A stretch of 64,000 nucleotides of DNA from Sipunculus nudus (Eukaryota > Annelida > Sipuncula > Golfingiida > Sipunculidae), in NCBI GenBank assembly GCA_026874595.1, contig CM049314.1, positions 36,437,229-36,501,228 on the forward strand, read 5' to 3'. Of this stretch, positions 58,933 to 64,000 are shown one piece after another (positions within the stretch are counted from its first letter, which is position 1; every line of letters starts with the position of its first letter). The position numbers were made by a program, and so were the translations under genes. The notes under the pieces are model-generated. The model had not been told where the DNA came from and made no database searches. It saw only the letters and a list, made by a program, of their open reading frames with translations.

Positions 58933-59410
58933 ACTACGCTCCTGAGGCAGCGGAAATCTTGCGCTTCTAAATAAGCTAATGATTTTCCCGCTGACTGCTT
59001 TGACCTTTTTTGATGCACTTAAACACTAGGTGGTGCACATGGGCCTGTCTGCCTAAAAAGCTGCTGATGTGACTATCAGCCAACCAAATGCAAGTCAACA
59101 AACACGCGACAGGCATCAGGCTCCGCCCAGAAACCACGTGCGGGGCAATTCTCTCCGAGCCTGTGGCCTGTTCAAACGGTCACCGGGGCGATGAGCTGTC
59201 ACTCAAAACGAAATTAACAACATTGGCTACGTGTATTCCTCGTTTGGCTGGTAAACCGTTTTGCTTCCAGCACAGGGTCTCATCTGATTGGAACAAAATA
59301 CAGTGCTCCCCTCTGGTGTAGAGATTCAGTATACAAGGTCATAACAAACAGCGCTTACGAGTTGGTCTATGTGGCAGGTAAAGCGCTGTGTAAAGAGCGT
59401 AATTAATTGC
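58933..59410 (-). mobile_element. Element X, copy 2, inverted
   Basis: The reverse complement matches copy 1 at both ends (CGCTCTTTACACAGCGC... and ...GATTTCCGCTGCCTCAGGAG) and in the middle (GGAGCACTGTATTTTGTTCC, GCCACAGGCTCGGAGAGAAT). It lacks about 220 bp present in copy 1. Flanks CATTAATTAC and TAATTAATTG share ATTAATT, a probable target duplication. Confidence 0.7.
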
Positions 59411-61680
59411 TGCATGTGCAATGCTTTTTATTGAAATAAGTCCGAAATCTGCGGATACCAGTTACAAGAAGCAATAGGGAAGGGGGCATGGTCCTAATGC
59501 CCCCCCCCACTGGCTACACGCCCCTGTTCGCAGAGTAGGTCAGAAATCACATTCTACAAGAAAGGTATAGGCGAATAGCTGGCTTTAAAACGTCTCTGTG
59601 ATTAAATTTGTAACATTCAAATATATCGTTATAATTACAATCAGATGGAACGTTTATCTGGAGATTATTCTACACGTAATCATTAAGCCTATAGCTATAC
59701 ACATACATGCGCACTGTGTCTTGAATGGTTCTACGATCATCAGACTGAAGCATGAAAACTAAAATCTCTGACAACAGTATTGTCAATAATATACCTTTAT
59801 TATAATCATAAACCTAACTCCTGTTAAAACCTTGGAACTTCTTCACACCTATCTAAGCCAGCCATGCACCTTCCACCACTGAGAAGTGTTCGCAACTGGA
59901 CCTTTCAGTCAGCCCTTTCACACATAACGACACCTATCGGAGACAACTGACACTAGATGTTCGCTATGCACTTTCCACCAGAAGCGTTCCCAACTGGACC
60001 TTTCAGTCAATCCTTTCACACATAACGACACCTATCGGAGACAACTGACACTAGATGTTCGAGTTAGTATAATCCTTTTTTTAAACTCATATGATTTAAC
60101 GTCACAAGCCAACCCGAATTAACTTTGACGACATTTTAGCCTCCTGTCTGAATCTCTTACTAATGTTTCAATTCACCCGACAACTCAAATTTAGTTTCGC
60201 ATACCGTATCCTTTCGGCTCATTTAACCCGAACGAAGCTGACGAAATATACGCGCAGTGCCCTCCTCGTAGAAATTATCTGTTACTATTAAGAACAAAAT
60301 ATATAGTAGTATGTACGTGTTTGTGAGTGATTCTGACCAAATTCTGATTTGGACCAAAGGTATAGATCCATATCCATATACCAGTGTTCCCCATTCCCAA
60401 AATTATAGACCGGCGCAACGAGCGATGATTTAAGAGCTTATATTTGCAACAATTTTAAAGCGATTTGCATCCTTTTTGCGGGGCCATAATTTTCTTAAAA
60501 AAAAATAGCGAGGCTGCCCTCCTCGCTGTTTCAAGACAAGGAGAACCCTGCATACATATAACATTGTATGCAATATTACATTAGTTGGCTGATAAATCTC
60601 TCGCAACTCGAAGTTCCTTCAACTTGCATTTAATAAGTTCACAACTATATATCAAATGTCGCAGCGCCATGAACCAACATCATTATATAGATAAGAGTCG
60701 AAATGAAACTGACAATGTTCCAATAATAGCTTTAATAGGGCTTCGTCAAAGAGAGAATATAAATGTATGTGATCAAATGATAACCTGTTCATGGAAATAG
60801 ATCACTTAAAAAAAAGAAGACTTTGGCCATCTGTAAGTACATACTGCAGTTATTGGACAATGGAATGTCCTATGTATAACCTCGATCACTAACCCCGGTA
60901 ACGTGAACTTGGTAAATCTGAGTGATTGCGCCCAAGTCATGCTCTAATTTATAAAGGCTAATTTATAAATAATCAAAGCGGAATTTGCAGCGTAATCTGT
61001 GATGAAACTAAATAAGTCTTCAAGTGCAAAATAATAAGTTGACAATATTCTAGTCACAAAATAATGAACGGTTAATAATATACTCTAGTCACAATAATTC
61101 CTGCTAATAGTAATACCGGTATCCTCTGCGTATAAGGTATATATATATCCATGCAGTACAATTATATCAGTAAAATACTGGTAATGGTATATTGTGCAAC
61201 TTGAACAAAGGACACTCTTTTTTAAAGTGGGCACTAAATATAAATAAAGTGACGGCAAGTGGCATTGTGTAGATACAATATCTACCGGTATTAATTCGTG
61301 CAAAGGTGAAGTTCGTCTTCGCTGCTACCTTGCGACAAAAAAATAACTGCCGTGAACCTCAATTTGCTGTGCATGGCTGCCACCTTGCGTTAAAAAAAGG
61401 AATTAGCAAAGTCAAAGTCCAACTAATTAAATGTGAATTATTTTCTGGCGTCACTACTTTTCACCGGTGTTACACACTTATATGTGACGAAACTGATTTT
61501 CAGTATAGTATGTCACAGCGTTGAAAGTTAAGCTAGTTTCATGTAATTATATGCATATGATTTAAAACATAGGCTTCGATAAAGAAAATCTTACACAAAT
61601 CAGTATGTCACACTAATCATTTGTAATTAAGTTTTGAAAAAAAGATGCGGCTGGGCATCTGACTAAACGTATACAGAAAA
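59411..61680. other. Intergenic stretch with one tandem duplication
   Basis: No exon supported. Two adjacent roughly 97-bp copies lie at about 59866-60062. Confidence 0.5.
59866..60062. repeat. Tandem duplication, about 97-bp unit, 2 copies
   Basis: Both copies end in ACACCTATCGGAGACAACTG followed by ACACTAGATGTTCG. Their first halves differ by small changes (GCACCTTCCACCACTGAGAA versus GCACTTTCCACCAGAAGCG). No gene content. Confidence 0.85.
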
Positions 61681-62075
61681 TAGAATAAGGTATAGTCGAC
61701 AAGCGATTACGTGTATATCCGCCAAAATTAGAGTGGTATGTGTGAAGTGAGGCATGGATTGAGTGACTATAGGGGACATATAGGGTGAGATGCGTTGCTT
61801 ATCAGCAAAAATTCAAGTGGATAAGTCAAACCACTGCTGAGATAAGAGTGATTTTCACCCTAGACAGATGAACAGATGAACACCTCACCAAATTGGTTGT
61901 AGATTGGGCCACCAAATTCGTATAAGATGCAGAGTTACTGATGTAGGATTTAAAAGCACTAGCTCATATCTCGGAGGTGGTTTGACCTGAAATTTTTCAT
62001 GTGTATACATCATGGATAGGTTTCTTGTTTATATAAAATCGGCCAAAGGTCTATATCCGTCTCCCGGCGGGTACC
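61681..62075 (+). mobile_element. Family A-like element, copy 3, decayed
   Basis: Begins TAGAATAAGGTATAGTCGAC with a partly broken hairpin, then GTGTATATCCGCC and GAAGTGAGGCATGGATTGAG as in copy 1. One core unit remains (CAGATGAACAGATGAACACC). A weak 3' hairpin (TATATCCG...CGGCGGGTA) may lie at 62052-62073. Both subterminal inverted repeats are degraded. Confidence 0.55.
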
Positions 62076-62598
62076 TGTGGAACTGTCAAAGCACAAGAAC
62101 GCACCGGTAATATGATATCACGTATACAAATAAATGACCCAAGCCCGCTCTCTGGACAAACAAATAACTATATATCTCACAAAGGTATATAACTTAAGAA
62201 TCATTTGATCCGAAACATATCAAAGTGATCAAGATTGTACCCAAAATGTAATAGATTCTTTCTTCAGTATTACCCGAAACCTCCACAAATGTCAGAAATC
62301 CATGTATAACGTTTTCATCGAGTGACGCTGCTATATAACAGAAAAGCCAACCATGCGCCAAACGGCGAGTAAAACTCATTTTCTCCCGACACAGGTAAAA
62401 TTATACTAAATCTATTGAAAAAATCGCTATGTGCCTATTACCTGGCACGTGGGACACGTTTTAATTCAACAAAACATGCCTTTTACATAATTACATACAC
62501 CTTACACCAGACCTCACAAGTTGATATAAATTCAATAGTTATTTAATTCGCTGAATTTAGACACACACACACACACCCTCACACACACACACACACCA

Positions 62599-62661
<63 letters not shown>

Positions 62662-63832
62662 CATATTGACTTCCCTCTGTAATATTGAAATAATTTAAAC
62701 CTGTCAACATTTGTGAGAAATTAGAGGTGAGGACTGAGTATACTCGTATGAAGTGCACTTGCGGGCATCGAGGGGTCTTTAAAATTAATGAATGTGGATG
62801 AATGTGTATACACATTTCTTTTTTTCCCCCCAAAGTTTAACGTTTTTTTACTAGATCAGAATGAGGTAGGCCTATCAGTCGTAGAGATTAATAACAGATT
62901 GTCAAATGACATATGAAAATTATACACATTTAATTTAGATTGTTAAATCAGCTACGAAAAAATATAATTTTCATGTATAAACATTATAACTGTTCCTCTG
63001 AGAGTTCTTCATGCATCAAAGTCAATCAGCTCTATACGGAGGTGTTGTTCCTGGATTTATTTTAATTTCATGTATATTTTTAAAAATATCTTTCTGCACT
63101 TTTTTGGTTCATAATAATAATATCTTTATTGAAGCTGAAAAGTAAAAAGACATTGCCTTATATTCATAGTAGAAGTTGTGAATATTTCATAGCCAATCTA
63201 CAAATTAAAAAAAAAATAGTTGGTATGTGTAGCGATTTAGCAATACTGAAATGATAGCCTAATGGAGATGAAATATTTTGTTGATATCAATTGTTTCGTA
63301 AAGTCTAAGGCCAAAAATAAAAATAAAAGGTATAGTTCTCAGGCACCGCCCGCGTCAATTTTAACCCCCAGCATCAAAATTTTTAAATTTTCAAGAAGAT
63401 TAAATAATACAAATTTGATAAGTTTAACTTTGTTATGCAGTGCTTTTACCTGTTTAGAAAAAAAAAAAAAGAAATATGTTATCATCATGCTTTTCCCCGA
63501 TCATATGACATTTTTATCGAAACATACAAAAAAGGTGATAAACCGCCCCCCCCCCCCCCCACCCCCACTGAGTTCTGAAAAAAGTGCCTGCATGAGAACC
63601 GTACCTTTTTTAGGGGAGGGGCCTAATAAAAGCATTTTTTTTTTCATGCTCGCACATCACACTGGATAACATAATTTAAAAACATTTATTAACAATAGGC
63701 CTATATAGATATTTTTTTTTTAAATTTGTATTTTACACGTACATGTTTAAGAATATTAAAGTAATATTAATCCCTAATATAAATTTAATGGAATCCAGTA
63801 ATACTGACTTGGTCAATTCCCCTCCATTGCAG
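62076..63832. other. Intergenic or 5' intron sequence, nothing supported
   Basis: Apart from the microsatellite and a C run at 63544-63560, no feature is visible. A plus-strand frame of 135 codons at 63262-63669 is A- and C-run driven and lacks motifs. It ends before the acceptor of the following exon. Confidence 0.45.
62561..62653. repeat. (AC)n microsatellite, about 93 bp
   Basis: AC dinucleotide run with two short interruptions (CCTC, CATC) near the start, followed by a short AT run. The open frames over it are repeat-driven. Confidence 0.95.
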
Positions 63833-64000
63833 AAAGGCCTGTCCGAAAAGTATGTACGTTTAGGAAACCTTAGTATACCGTTCTAAATATCCATGGATGG
63901 AATATGGAGTACATCACGATCTGTTACACCAGACACATCGTTTGTTGAGTCTGCTGCGCCAGAATGGCTGCACTTCTAAAGAAAAGAGCTCTGGCCGAGT
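63833..64000 (+). CDS. Partial first coding exon of an unidentified gene
   Basis: A strong acceptor (TCAATTCCCCTCCATTGCAG) ends at 63832. The exon begins with about 131 bases of untranslated sequence, then ATG at 63964 in good context (CAGAATGG). An in-frame TGA lies 18 bases upstream of the ATG, which supports this start. The visible protein is MAALLKKRALAE, cut by the window edge. Twelve residues are too few to name a family. The gene is divergent from TRIP12, so its non-coding first exon and promoter should lie to the left, somewhere between about 56.5 and 63.8 kb. Confidence 0.5.

Noticed and set aside
62579-62833. Cys/Val-rich open frame
   Set aside because: It is caused by the (AC)n microsatellite on the opposite strand.
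63262-63669. 135-codon plus-strand frame before the partial exon
   Set aside because: It is driven by A and C runs, has no motif, and ends before the acceptor at 63832.
1-64000. tRNA or rRNA genes
   Set aside because: Scanning by eye for B-box-like GGTTCGANNCC and conserved rRNA segments gave no hit with a plausible fold. Diverged tRNA-derived SINEs cannot be excluded.

Overview
The window looks like a eukaryotic, AT-rich, repeat-dense nuclear genome segment from an invertebrate, most likely a mollusc or related lophotrochozoan. The reasons are long introns with canonical GT/AG boundaries, no bacterial gene organisation, and abundant short non-autonomous elements with tandem-repeat cores (GGTGGCGCCACC palindromes, TGACCTTTGACCT units, GGACGGACGG tails) of a kind I associate with mollusc genomes. 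I cannot name the species.

One gene is firmly recognised: the 5' part of a TRIP12-type HECT E3 ubiquitin ligase gene on the minus strand. Six exons were assembled by hand: 40824-40979 with the start codon, 32374-32502, 28345-29130, 27707-27894, 26459-26545 and 24085-24180. All have canonical splice sites and all reading phases agree. They encode about 464 residues: a Ser/Lys/Arg-rich disordered N-terminus, then the conserved block leading into the armadillo-like region. The WWE and HECT parts are not visible; the intron after 24085 runs out to position 1 or beyond. A partial coding exon of an unidentified plus-strand gene starts at 63833 (ATG at 63964) and runs off the right edge, so the two genes lie head to head. 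A possible TRIP12 promoter and non-coding first exon lie near 56.4-57.1 kb.

The rest is mostly intron and intergenic DNA filled with mobile elements. These include a pogo/Tigger-like transposon with a transposase remnant (24523-25692), a TA-flanked element with 27-bp perfect terminal inverted repeats (35035-36230), several MITE-like and foldback elements, and a large set of Helentron/HINE-like elements. I see seven such families, labelled A to G here. They share one architecture: a 5' hairpin, a subterminal inverted repeat, a core of tandem units, and a 3' hairpin built on the same inverted repeat. They are nested in each other at 47.4-52.4 kb and 54.6-55.6 kb. They dominate 41.0-55.6 kb, upstream of the TRIP12 start codon, where they supply a seven-to-eight unit array with a 288-bp period, rich in nuclear-receptor-like half-sites. 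No tRNA, rRNA or CRISPR was found.
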